Below are positions 18,037 to 26,606 of a DNA stretch of 64,000 nt, piece after piece. Source of the stretch: Chersky-299 sp963749535 (GTDB lineage: Bacteria; Actinomycetota; Thermoleophilia; RBG-16-64-13); assembly GCA_963749535.1 (NCBI GenBank), contig CAVVNF010000025.1, positions 1-64,000 on the forward strand, written 5' to 3'. A program made the translations under genes and the position numbers. How positions within the stretch are numbered: position 1 is the first letter of the stretch; every line of letters starts with the position of its first letter. The notes below the pieces were generated by a model. It was not told where the DNA came from and ran no database searches. It saw only the letters and a list, made by a program, of their open reading frames with translations.

Positions 18037-18945
18037 CTAGTAATAGACATCAACCCTAAGGCCTATGGGCAGTTGAGCATAAAGGATGTTCATCTCGGCT
18101 GGGGTCACTCGGATGCAACCATGGCTGCCTGGATAGACCGGTACCGAGTCTTCGCCGTGGATGGCTATGCCGCCGTGGACGTAGCAGGGTTTGTAGAGCC
18201 AGCCCAAAGCGCTCTGGTGCCAAACCGGGATCTTGCGATAGACACTGTAGTGCCCCGGCGGGGTCCTCCAGCCGGGCTTTCCCGTGGAGCAAGCCAGCGT
18301 CTTCACCACCTGGTTGTTCTCGATGTAGAGGAGCACCTGATGGGTGAGGTCTACCTCTACCCGAGTTCCGGGAGCGCTCAGCCGCGGAGAGGGGGTCTTG
18401 GCCGAGAGCAGCCGGGTCCAGGTCGCCGACCAGACCTGGCCGTCCCGGGGGAGTCCCTCCACCTTCTGAAAGGCGATGACCGCCTCCCTGGTCTCGGCGT
18501 CGAAGACCCCGTCGGTTCTGCCCGGCTGATAGGAGAGCGCGACCAGCGCCTGCTGAAGCGTGACGACCGCCGGTCCCCTGGAGCCCAGTCTCACATCTGG
18601 CGGTAGGGCAGGGGCGGGACTCGTTGTGGGGGTCGTGGTCGGTGGAGTCGTCGTGGTAATGGTGGTATTGGTGGTCGCAAGAGCGGTCAAATCAGAGGCG
18701 GCCGGCTGAGTGACGGGTGGCGTCGGCGTGGTGCTTGCTCCCCATGAAGCGGATACGGTCGCCGGCGTGGTGATTGCACTGGGTACGTTTGCGCTCTGGG
18801 CTACGCCTATCCCTGTCCAGGCCACTGCCACGCCCGCGGCAAGCACTAATGCGGCCAGCAGGGGGCCGATCGCTCGCCGGGATCTCTTTGCAACATTTGC
18901 GGGCTTGCAAACTACATCCCGAGCGCGGTCTCTTCGTGCCGTCAT
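18037..18945 (-). CDS. L,D-transpeptidase with peptidoglycan-binding domain (copy 2)
   Basis: An intact paralogue of the gene at 6837-7732. ATG 18945 follows AAAGAAAGAGGGG, the same ribosome site as copy 1. Order: signal/membrane segment (LLAALVLAAGVAVAWTG), Thr/Pro linker, PG_binding_1 (DVRLGSRGPAVVTLQQAL), YkuD domain with GIAIHGEDSVPVYPGSHGCI and the catalytic Cys. It ends RVDVYY. The reading frame here shows which base copy 1 lacks. It lies within the island although it is clearly a chromosomal-type wall gene, in inverted orientation to copy 1. Confidence 0.9.
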   Translation of the reverse strand: MTARRDRARDVVCKPANVAKRSRRAIGPLLAALVLAAGVAVAWTGIGVAQSANVPSAITTPATVSASWGASTTPTPPVTQPAASDLTALATTNTTITTTTPPTTTPTTSPAPALPPDVRLGSRGPAVVTLQQALVALSYQPGRTDGVFDAETREAVIAFQKVEGLPRDGQVWSATWTRLLSAKTPSPRLSAPGTRVEVDLTHQVLLYIENNQVVKTLACSTGKPGWRTPPGHYSVYRKIPVWHQSALGWLYKPCYVHGGIAIHGEDSVPVYPGSHGCIRVTPAEMNILYAQLPIGLRVDVYY

Positions 18946-19011
18946 GACCCCTCTTTCTTTTGCATTCCAATCCCTGAATGCTGCTCGCGAATCTGCCCAC
19001 GAGATTTGCAC

Positions 19012-19344
19012 GCCGGTCGTCTCCCGGCAGGCTCGGTGAGTCTCTGCGGAACTCTCCTACCCGGTTATCCCTGGCGCCATGCTGAAGTGACCGGCCATCC
19101 GAGGGAAAAGCGGGCAGCCGCCTCGAGGCGAGATGGAGGCTACGGCTCTTGGCCGACCGCACCACGTTAGGGCAGAGAGGATAAGGCGGAGGTAAAGATC
19201 ACGTCATCGGCCGGAGCGAAAGGCTCGTTAATGAGCGTGGTGCAGTAACTACAACGGCGTACGGTCGCCCTGGAGCAGAGCCAGCCAGTCCGCGGCATTG
19301 CTCTCACAGCGTCGAGCCATACGGCTTCTCGGTCCTTACTAGGA
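19012..19344. other. Intergenic stretch, no gene seen
   Basis: It separates the L,D-transpeptidase (start 18945) from the 3' end of the subtilase gene. Frames are short and without ribosome sites. No clear hairpin terminator was found by eye. Confidence 0.5.
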
Positions 19345-20991
19345 TCACCATCGGGATATCGTGATGGTCTGAAGAAGCTCACTCACCAACCAAGCGAGGG
19401 GGCCAAGACTCACATTCGCGAAGCGCTGCCATTGACCGGCGCGGGCGGAGGGGTGCGGAGCTTCTAGCACGACCGTGTCGGTGCCGGCGCAGGAGAACGT
19501 GTACAGATATTCGACGGAGCATGTGCCACCGTAGTGCACCAGATCCGGTTTGATAACGTAGTTCGGGCCGGCGCCATGACGCGAGAACGGCGAAGGATGA
19601 TTGGCGGTTGGCCCTTTTGTCTTACAATCGACATGCGAGATTGACCCAACGGTGATGCCCAAGACGCTGTCTGCAGGGGTCGTAATCCTGCCGGGTTCCA
19701 ACTGGGCCTCGGTTCGCGGGTAGTCGAGCAACGGATGGTTCTCATAATTGCCCGCGCTGACCACGAATGAGACCTGGTACCTCTCTTGTAGGTTGTCGAA
19801 CTCCTCGGCCAAGGGCGAGAACTCGTCGAGCGAACAGAGAGCATCGGTGCCCAAAGAGATGTTCCAAACCTTGTACTCATTCGCATGCTGTTGAAGAGCG
19901 CCTTCAAGAGCTACCAGGAATTCCTGCTCGGTGAGCGTTTCCACGTCCCCTTTTCTTGGGTCAAGATTCGGCATGACCTGTAGGTCGAACACTGCGCAGG
20001 GATTCGTGTCAACGGAATGGATGGCTGAGTTCAGGCGAGCACCCCAGCAGAGGAGGCCCGCCACAAAGGTTCCGTGATCAGTGTTTCGATATTGGGGGGC
20101 AACAAGACTCTCCCGTCCGACAACCCAGCTTTCCAACAGGGGAATATCCGCCCTAATCCCTGAATCTACGACAACTACGGTCGGGACGTCTCCCGAGTAG
20201 TCGGACCGGTATTCGAGCGCCGGCAAGGGTAATGGGTTGCAAAACCGCGGGTGGACAGCGCGAATCAGCGGCATGCTTGCGATGTTTCTTACCCCAGTCA
20301 CATTTGAGAGTGCCTCAACGTCCATTTCGGACCGGCACTCCACCGCATAGGTAAAACTGTTTGACCCGTATCCTTTGGGCGCCAGCCTGAGCTCCCGCAG
20401 GCCACACATGTCTGTGAACTCTGATAGCAACTTTGCTTGATTTTGATCGTCACCGCCATAGTCAAACAGACGAACACGGGTGAGAAACCCAAGTTCGCTC
20501 CTCGGACTTTTTCGGAGAATGTCTGATGGTCCCAGCCCGCAACGCCTATACAGGGGCGTGATTGGCTCAATCGCCTCAACGCAGGACAACTCCTTGATAA
20601 TTTGATCGCTATCAGCACTCCTTATCAGGCCGCTCAGCCGCTGCAACCCACCCGGGGTTGCCTTGATGAACAACTCGCTGAGAAATCCCGCTCCGATGAT
20701 GGGGCAGGTCGCGGATGAAAAGAGATGCTCGGGGCAATGACTCTTGGCAACCGCTTTCTTGACTAGTTTTACTCGGACAGGAGCGGCACCAGTGCGTTGA
20801 AACTGGGGAGCAAGAGATCGCCGAATCGCATAGACCTCTCGCCACAAGCGGCCACGATACACCGAATCGACCGCTCGGAAAGGCTTCGGATGGCTACCCC
20901 CTCCCTTCACCTTCCTCTCAGTTCCTTGTTTCGGCATTACAAGCTTGATCGGAAGCCTGGACCGCTCATCAACGCCTTTTGTCTCAGGCAT
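19345..20991 (-). CDS. Subtilase-family protein resembling IetS of the IetAS defence pair
   Basis: A 548-residue S8-family protein with no signal peptide, so probably cytoplasmic. Catalytic elements: Asp276 in VVVVDSGIRAD, His306 in NTDHGTFVAGLL, and the oxyanion Asn415 in VVSAGN. The nucleophile motif GTSxAxP is not found; the matching position reads GTDTVVLEAPH (503-513). Residues 1-265 form an N-terminal region with no known domain. The ATG lies inside the 3' end of the AAA+ gene (8-base overlap), showing coupling. An AAA+ ATPase with a subtilase is the composition of IetAS, reported as an anti-phage system; assignment here is by architecture only. Base composition is AT-richer than the core genes. 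Confidence 0.72.
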   Translation of the reverse strand: MPETKGVDERSRLPIKLVMPKQGTERKVKGGGSHPKPFRAVDSVYRGRLWREVYAIRRSLAPQFQRTGAAPVRVKLVKKAVAKSHCPEHLFSSATCPIIGAGFLSELFIKATPGGLQRLSGLIRSADSDQIIKELSCVEAIEPITPLYRRCGLGPSDILRKSPRSELGFLTRVRLFDYGGDDQNQAKLLSEFTDMCGLRELRLAPKGYGSNSFTYAVECRSEMDVEALSNVTGVRNIASMPLIRAVHPRFCNPLPLPALEYRSDYSGDVPTVVVVDSGIRADIPLLESWVVGRESLVAPQYRNTDHGTFVAGLLCWGARLNSAIHSVDTNPCAVFDLQVMPNLDPRKGDVETLTEQEFLVALEGALQQHANEYKVWNISLGTDALCSLDEFSPLAEEFDNLQERYQVSFVVSAGNYENHPLLDYPRTEAQLEPGRITTPADSVLGITVGSISHVDCKTKGPTANHPSPFSRHGAGPNYVIKPDLVHYGGTCSVEYLYTFSCAGTDTVVLEAPHPSARAGQWQRFANVSLGPLAWLVSELLQTITISRW

Positions 20992-22145
20992 TTGGTTTCA
21001 ATCCCCCCAGCGTCCGCCTGTAGGCCGTCGACTTTGACACTCCCAGAAGCTCGGCTACTGCCGAATGACTGTAAAGCTTCTCATTTCGTTCGCGAAGGAT
21101 GGCCCCGATGGTGTTTGCATCGTTGTCTCTTAGTTGCGACAAGAACCGCCGATCCTCCCCCTCACCCAGCCCGACGTTCTCTAACGTTTGAAACGCGTCT
21201 CTAACGTCGGGAACCCTCTGCGTCACAATGCTGCGGCGTTTCAGCCTCCGGCAGACTTCCTCTATGTCGGAGCCGGTGAAGCCCTCGGAAAGGTCCACGA
21301 GAAGATTCAGGTCGCGCTCGCCGAACTCGATCGGCGACAGGAATTGTGGCCACATTTCCCGGCGCAAGTCCGCTTTTGGGTAGTCGAACTCAAGACGATA
21401 GCCGAATCGACGCCAGATAGCGGAATCCAGCAGCCCGGCGTGGTTCGTGGCAGCCAAGACTATGGACTGGGCCCCCAAAGCGTCCAGGTTCTGGATGAAG
21501 CTGTTCACCACGCGTTTCAGCTCACCAAGTTCCTGGGTGTCACTGCGGAGCTTGGCTATCGCATCAAATTCGTCGAGGAATAGGACACATGGTGTCCGCG
21601 CTGCGAACTCGAAAAGAGCGCGGATGTTCTTGGATGTGCTCCCGAGAAACGACGAGATCAAGCCGTCTAGCCGCGATACGTATAATTCAAGGTCGAGCTC
21701 GCGAGCGATCATTCTGGCGGCTCGACTCTTGCCTGTTCCTGGCGGCCCGTAAAGCAGCATACTGATTGATCCGGATACGCCCTGTGCATCGAGAAGCGCA
21801 TGACTTTTGGCAACGCTCAGAAACTCATTCAGGAACGTCCCACTGCCCATCGGCCAATACGAGCGGCGTCTCCTGAACGACGCGAAGGTTGGCTCGTTCA
21901 ACAAGAGCGAAACGGCTCTCTGCATCCACAGGAAGCGACGGAGAGAACGCGGAGCGTGCGGGATGAAGTTGGTGATCCGTTTCCGCCAGTAGCTTGCGCA
22001 GGCGGGCTGCCGAAGACTTGTCACCCTCAGCTTCTAACTTATCCGCAAGGAACGCGGTGTAGTTTCTTACCTTGTCAGTATCGAGACGGAGCGCACCGTT
22101 TATGATACGAAACAGTTCATTCATGAAACGTACCTGGGTTTCCAT
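20984..22145 (-). CDS. AAA+ ATPase resembling IetA, with C-terminal helix-turn-helix; frameshifted
   Basis: The body (20984 to about 21840) has Walker A GPPGTGKS, Walker B LFLDEFDA, sensor AATN and a conserved Arg pair in IWRRFGYRLEF, typical of classical AAA ATPases of the Cdc48/FtsH-like group. The end carries an HTH-like segment (HSAVAELLGVSKSTAYRRTL). The N-terminal helical part is in another frame (METQVRFMNELFRIING, LEAEGDKSSAARLRKLLAE), and both frames meet near 21840 at GQWDV / FLNEF. Restored length is about 387 residues. The start at 22145 or 22175 is uncertain. It is translated ahead of the subtilase. In such pairs the ATPase is thought to control the protease. Confidence 0.75.
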
Positions 22146-22412
22146 GGCACGAATGTACATCTGTGTGGAACGCATGTCAAGCTCAACGGCTGGTAAAACG
22201 GCTCATGTAACCAAGAAAGATCTGATGATCCACACGTCCAACGAAAAGCCTCTGCAGGAACGGAGGCCGCGGCCGGTCGTGCCGACGCTGCGGCTGGCTC
22301 GTTTCGGTCAATGGGCGAGTCTAAGGACAACAGAAGCGTGGCCACTAACTATCACCTGCTCGGGCGTGAGGTCCAGTATTCGATAGCGACACCACTTGAA
22401 TCGGAAGCGGCT

Positions 22413-22886
22413 ATGACCTGGACAAGCTGGATTAACGCAAACTGGCACACCCTAATAGTCTTCATTAGCCTCGCTGTCGCCGCGCTGGGGCTGGTTCTTG
22501 TGTCCCGAGAAGTCCGCCAATTGAAAAGGGCAATTCGGCCCAGTGACAAGACAACTGATGTCGGGATTTTACAAGGTGTGCATCAGCGTTTTCTCGACAT
22601 AGATCCTCTGCTTGTTGAGCACACTAGGTTTCAGTACTACGTTGCTGGAGGGAACGCCCTGAAGAAGCTCAAAGCTGTCCCTGAGAGGGCCGGTGTGACT
22701 GTTGAAGACGAGAGGTTCGATCTGAACCTTGAGGACAAAGGATTCGTGGATTTGGTCCTGGACATATGGGGCATATGCGAGCTTCTTTATCATCTCGGCC
22801 GAAGCTTGGGCATTTCGAGCTTCTACAGCAAAGATCCGGACTACTATCTGAAGACGCTGGTCACCAACGAACATGTAGTTCACTAA
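22413..22886 (+). CDS. Small membrane protein, divergent from the IetAS-like pair
   Basis: From ATG 22413 about 157 residues: one membrane segment close to the N-terminus (TLIVFISLAVAALGLVLVSR), then a cytoplasmic helical domain (FLDIDPLLVEHTRFQYYVAG, LVLDIWGICELLYHLGRSLG). An upstream ATG at 22311 is possible but lacks a ribosome site. The architecture recalls DUF4760-like proteins, without firm identity. It shares a roughly 240-base divergent promoter region with the AAA+ gene and may be part of the same defence cassette. Confidence 0.6.
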   Translation: MTWTSWINANWHTLIVFISLAVAALGLVLVSREVRQLKRAIRPSDKTTDVGILQGVHQRFLDIDPLLVEHTRFQYYVAGGNALKKLKAVPERAGVTVEDERFDLNLEDKGFVDLVLDIWGICELLYHLGRSLGISSFYSKDPDYYLKTLVTNEHVVH

Positions 22887-23530
22887 TGGGAGAATATGAG
22901 GGGTAACCACACGGATTTATCCATCGACCACGTAAACGAACTTGTCGCGCAAGCCCGACAGTCAAGGTCTTTCGCAGAGTCGGCTACACAGGCGGAGACC
23001 TCGTGACCTCTGTCCGTGATGGCCCGGGTTCAGACCGTTTGGGCTGCGTTAGCAGGGGCTCACGTCACACGCGGCCACGCAAGGCGCCACTGAGGCGGCT
23101 TCGTTGCCCTCATTTTGCAAACCACCTCCTTTGTAAAAGGGGGCAGGGCCTCGGACAAGGAAGAACGGCACTCTCTGAAAACCCGTGCAAAAGGCCGATT
23201 CTCTGGAAACCTTGGGAAGCCTCCGGACGGGGGAATGCGAACTTGAAAACCGGTGAGCTGCGTGAATGCACGACCGAGCAGTGGGAAGTCTTACCTGCCT
23301 CGCCAAGGGAAACCTGCCAACATTTTGCCAACGAACCGTAAATAAGGACCCGTCACAGACCGAGAGGGCACCACCAGCCAAACCCGAGTTGCGCAGGGGA
23401 ATCGTCACGACCTGACACGGTCCAACACGGCCTGTCAGCGATCAATTCGCACCACGAAGCCAAAGGTCGCAGGTTTCCCAGTCGCCAAGGGCCCAAAATT
23501 ACGACGCCGCGCCATGGGAGGTCGCCACAC
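22887..23530. other. Non-coding stretch between membrane protein and terminase gene
   Basis: No frame here has both a ribosome site and protein-like composition. It includes GCCAAC-ATTTT-GCCAAC near 23315 and a phrase near 23460 reminiscent of a tRNA T-arm, without a cloverleaf. It may be a remnant of another insertion or a deletion scar. Confidence 0.4.
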
Positions 23531-24064
23531 TCAGTCCTTATCCACCACCTTGAGCGGCAGCGGCGTCGGTTGCACTCCGACCCCCGGAAGCGCCTGAAGT
23601 GGTGTCAGCCCCCGGACGCCCATGTGCGCCAGCCTGGCCCGGGCGGCAGGTCCGATACCGAGGAGGTCGCAACATTGACGGTACTCCGCGAGCGACTCAC
23701 GAACGATCTTGACGGCGGGGTTCGCCTCCAGCACTTTGTAGCCGGGGCTCCCATTGTAGGCACCCCGGGTCACCTGGTAGACCGGGCCCAACTTGTCCAC
23801 CGCTGCCTGAGCCTCGAAGGCAGTAGCCAGGTGCAGCGCCGCGGCCACAATGAGGGTCCGGTCGGCCTTGTCGAGAATGTTCCCCTGCCAGAGGTCGGAG
23901 ACGATCAGTTTGAAGATTTCGCGCGCCGTTTCCGTCAGATACTTCGGGCAGCGCGGTCTACCCCGGCCGCCCACAAGAAGCGGGGCGTGAGCGTGATAGG
24001 GTCTGAGCGTACCCTCCGCGCGATGCACCTCAAAGGGCCTCGGCGGTCGACCCGTTCTAGTCAC
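23531..24064 (-). CDS. Phage terminase small subunit, P27 family
   Basis: DNA-recognition subunit of a packaging motor. GTG 24064 is chosen because it overlaps the methyltransferase stop (GTGA) and gives the typical start VTRTGRPPRP. The helical core reads YLTETAREIFKLIVSDL, LDKADRTLIVAAALHLATAF, and the end has ANPAVKIVRESLAEYRQCCD followed by LGIGPAARARL, the usual P27-type pattern. About 178 residues. No large terminase follows: the next 600 bases are non-coding. A TerS without TerL or structural genes is the hallmark of satellites that redirect a helper phage's packaging. Confidence 0.75.
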   Translation of the reverse strand: MTRTGRPPRPFEVHRAEGTLRPYHAHAPLLVGGRGRPRCPKYLTETAREIFKLIVSDLWQGNILDKADRTLIVAAALHLATAFEAQAAVDKLGPVYQVTRGAYNGSPGYKVLEANPAVKIVRESLAEYRQCCDLLGIGPAARARLAHMGVRGLTPLQALPGVGVQPTPLPLKVVDKD

Positions 24065-25292
24065 TCGCACATCACCGCCTTCTTGCCGGAGAGAGCTTCC
24101 CACCGCTGAACGATAACATCACAGTAGGACCCGTCAAGTTCAAGACCGTAACAGACCCGGCCAGTTTGCTCCGCGGCTATGAGCGTCGTTCCACTTCCCA
24201 GAAACAGATCCAACACCGTGCTGCCGGGCGTGCTTGAGTTTAAGATTGCTCGAGCGACCAACTGCACCGGCTTCATAGTGGGATGCTCCGCGCTCTTCTT
24301 AGGGCGAGGGATATCCCAGACGCGTATCCTGCGTTCTTCCCCCGCCGTAGTAGTGCGCGGCCCCCCTCCCGCCAGCCGTAGAGGATGGTCTCGTGGCGCC
24401 AGTGGTAATCCTGCCGTCCTAACACGAAGACATCCTTGGCCCAGACGATCTGCTGGCGAAGGGAAAGTCCCGCGTCAATCAGGGCGAGCCGGAAGGGGAG
24501 TTCCATGTCCCCGGCCGGCGAGCAGACGTAAAACGCTCCACCAGGCGCCCAGTGAGCAAAAGCCGCTTCCAAGGCATCGGCCACGAGCGTTCTCGTGCCC
24601 TCGTCTCCCCGGCTGTCGTTTTGGATGGTGAGAGCCTTCCTGGTCTTGCCCACGTAAGAGACCCCGTAGGGCGGATCGGTGAAGAGGAGACCGGCTCTTT
24701 GGTCTCCCATGAGTCTCTTAACATCCTTTTTGTCGGTCGCATCGCCACAGAGGAGCCGATGAGAACCGAGGAGCCACAGGTCTCCCCGCCTGGTCACCGG
24801 TTCAGCTGGCAGTGGAGGCGGGTCATCCTCCACTACCTCGCTTTGACGAAGGGAGAGCATGAGCCGTTCGAGATCGGGCTCCTCAAAGCCGGTGAGGTCC
24901 ATGTCGAAGCTGCCGTCGTCTATCGCTTCGAGCAGGTCCCTGAGAGACGGCATGTCGAGTTCCGCGAGCTCGGCGATGCGGTTGTCCGCGATCATGTCAG
25001 CCCACTCGGAGGCTTCGTCTGTATAGTCTTGGCGATCGACGGGGACCTCAGCCTTCCCCAGAAGCTGGGCGGCCGCCAGCCGGCCATGCCCTCGCACGAC
25101 GAAGCCGCTTCTGGTTGACACGGTGATCGGCGCCCTCCACCCCTGGGCCTCGATGATCTTAGCCAGGAGATCTATCTGGCGCTGGGGGTGCCTGTTCGGG
25201 TTTCTAGGGTTGCCGACCAGCTTCTCGATCGGCACCAGTTCGTCAAAAGCACAGAACACGGGGATGCCACCTGCCAGTGTCGGTCTAGTCAC
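24061..25292 (-). CDS. ParB-domain/DNA methyltransferase fusion, frameshifted
   Basis: N-terminal ParB-like domain (NPRNPNRHPQ, VVRGHGRLAAAQLLGKAEVP) fused to an N4/N6-type DNA methyltransferase: catalytic TDPPYGVSY, then SRGDEGTRTL, AFYVCSPAGDMELPF, and the SAM-binding motif VLDLFLGSGTTLIAA in a second frame. The frame breaks around 24350 in and near a run of G residues (HETILYGWREG), with at least two indels. Between them HYYGGG and DIPRPKKSAEHPTMKPVQL can be read. The start at 25292 overlaps the replication gene, and the stop overlaps the terminase start. Likely an orphan island methyltransferase; its target is unknown. Confidence 0.78.
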
Positions 25293-26079
25293 ATCCGCTC
25301 CTTAAAAACGATCGGGGACTTTTTGCTTTTTGCGAAGTTGGTAGGGCGGCCGGGTCGGCGCCCGAGCCATTCTCCGGAATACCCCCCCTATAGCCAGCGG
25401 CGCAATCCGTTGGGCTTCTTCTACTTTGGTCGATCTCTTGGAGTGCTCTGCGCGCCCGCACCCTCTGATAGATTTCGGGAGGAAGAAGTCGTTCGAAGTC
25501 GGGAAGCTGAGGGTCGCAGCCCGGAAGGCCGACGCCGGACGACCCCTCAAGGTCGTCGGCCGGCGTCGGCTGTTCAGAAGAATCTCCTAGAAGATCTTCG
25601 GAGGGATCTTCTAGGTTCTTCTTCTGTGGACACCTCTCAGGTGATACGTGGGGCACCTCAGCGGTGATACTAGAGTCATCTGAGAGGTGATACAGGGGCA
25701 CCTCAGGAGTGACAGTGGCGTCACCTGTCGGGTGACTCTGTATCACCTCAGCGATGACACCAGATAGGTGACACCAGGCGTCAACATCGGGATTGAGTTT
25801 CAGTCTGGTGCCGCGCCGGTTGTTGTGCGCGGCCATCTGAAGCAGGACGTTTTGAGCAAGCAACCGGCGCCGGGCTCGCGCCACGACGTTCCGATGCAGG
25901 CCGGTCAGGTCGCTCAAGAGGTTGATAGACAACTCGGCGTCCTCGTGCTCGAAGTGGCCCTTCGTCTTACGTTCGACCGCGAACGCGATCTTGAAGTCAA
26001 CCGGGGCCAATGACCTGAGCGCAGCGTCCACAAGATCCTTTGGGCACTTCCAGTAGGGCTCGACTGGCCTCTCGGTCAC
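25285..26079 (-). CDS. Lambda-O-like replication protein (right module)
   Basis: 264 residues from GTG 26079, which overlaps the upstream stop (GTGA). The N-terminal domain is a winged helix (VDFKIAFAVERKTKGHF, LLSDLTGLHRNVVARARRRL). The middle is low-complexity, Pro/Glu/Ser-rich and translates a set of short DNA repeats (25631-25780). The C-terminal part is polar. A DNA-binding N-terminus plus origin repeats inside its own coding region is the organisation of phage lambda O and its origin. It is followed by the ParB/methyltransferase gene with an 8-base overlap. Confidence 0.65.
   Translation of the reverse strand: MTERPVEPYWKCPKDLVDAALRSLAPVDFKIAFAVERKTKGHFEHEDAELSINLLSDLTGLHRNVVARARRRLLAQNVLLQMAAHNNRRGTRLKLNPDVDAWCHLSGVIAEVIQSHPTGDATVTPEVPLYHLSDDSSITAEVPHVSPERCPQKKNLEDPSEDLLGDSSEQPTPADDLEGSSGVGLPGCDPQLPDFERLLPPEIYQRVRARRALQEIDQSRRSPTDCAAGYRGGIPENGSGADPAALPTSQKAKSPRSFLRSGCD
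25631..25780. repeat. Iteron cluster inside the replication gene (candidate origin)
   Basis: Within about 150 bases the word GGTGA(T/C)AC or its complement GT(A/G)TCACC recurs at least seven times in both orientations, often beside CACCTCAG. AGGTGATAC starts at 25639 and 25685, and AGGTGACAC at 25766. Two of the copies are embedded in a longer direct repeat 46 bases apart. The position inside the initiator's coding sequence is that of a lambda-type origin. Confidence 0.6.
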
Positions 26080-26354
26080 GGCCGCCTACCTTTCCCCGTC
26101 GGCCGCGGCTGCTCGATCAACCGCTCAAGGTCTGCACAGGCGCAGTTCTCGGTCCTGCCGCGTTGCACCGCCAACACGCCATCGAGCACTTCGGCGCTGG
26201 CGATCACCCGGCTGTGACTGCTGCGTTTCCGGGCCGCCCTGCGATCCCCGACGGCCTGGGCCACTCTCATGGCCGCAAGAGCTTCGGGTGGAGGCTCATT
26301 GCTGGCCCTGGTCGCTCGTTGAGCGACGCCGCCTTTGGGCGAGGTAGGACTCAA
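26076..26354 (-). CDS. Small basic hypothetical protein
   Basis: Up to 92 residues; a start at ATG 26270 (MRVAQAVGDRRAARKRS) would avoid a 58-base overlap with the excisionase gene. Arg/Ala-rich, no recognised domain. Its stop overlaps the GTG start of the replication gene, which argues for translation as part of the right-hand module. Confidence 0.4.
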   Translation of the reverse strand: MSPTSPKGGVAQRATRASNEPPPEALAAMRVAQAVGDRRAARKRSSHSRVIASAEVLDGVLAVQRGRTENCACADLERLIEQPRPTGKGRRP

Positions 26355-26511
26355 GTGCCGAACGCCTGTAGAACACCCGGGTGCCGGACTTTACAAACTC
26401 GGGCCCAGTTCCCTGCCACCTCCATTTCTGCATCGTCTTGACAGAATGGCGCAGGTACTCGGCCGCCTCAGTCTCGTTGTAGAGCGGGTCGTCTACGACC
26501 ACTTCTTTCAC
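26296..26511 (-). CDS. Excisionase-like (Xis/AlpA) helix-turn-helix protein
   Basis: 71 residues with the MerR/excisionase-type HTH_17 pattern: LYNETEAAEYLRHSVKTMQK, then WRWQGTGPEFVKSG and the short wing RVFYRRSALESYLAQR. Such proteins bend attachment-site DNA and bias the integrase towards excision, or act as regulators. It is the first gene of the right-hand operon and lies close to the integrase, as usual for integrative elements. Confidence 0.78.
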   Translation of the reverse strand: MKEVVVDDPLYNETEAAEYLRHSVKTMQKWRWQGTGPEFVKSGTRVFYRRSALESYLAQRRRRSTSDQGQQ

Positions 26512-26606
26512 CGCCTTTCGGATAGAAACACGTAGGCTATGAGAGAAGTAAAGCGCCGGAGGTAGGCTCCTGGCTAAGTGGAGAAATGCGGCTGCTCCGC
26601 TCGCTA

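Noticed and set aside
23440..23500. tRNA T-arm-like phrase near 23470
   Set aside because: No acceptor, D or anticodon stem can be folded around it.
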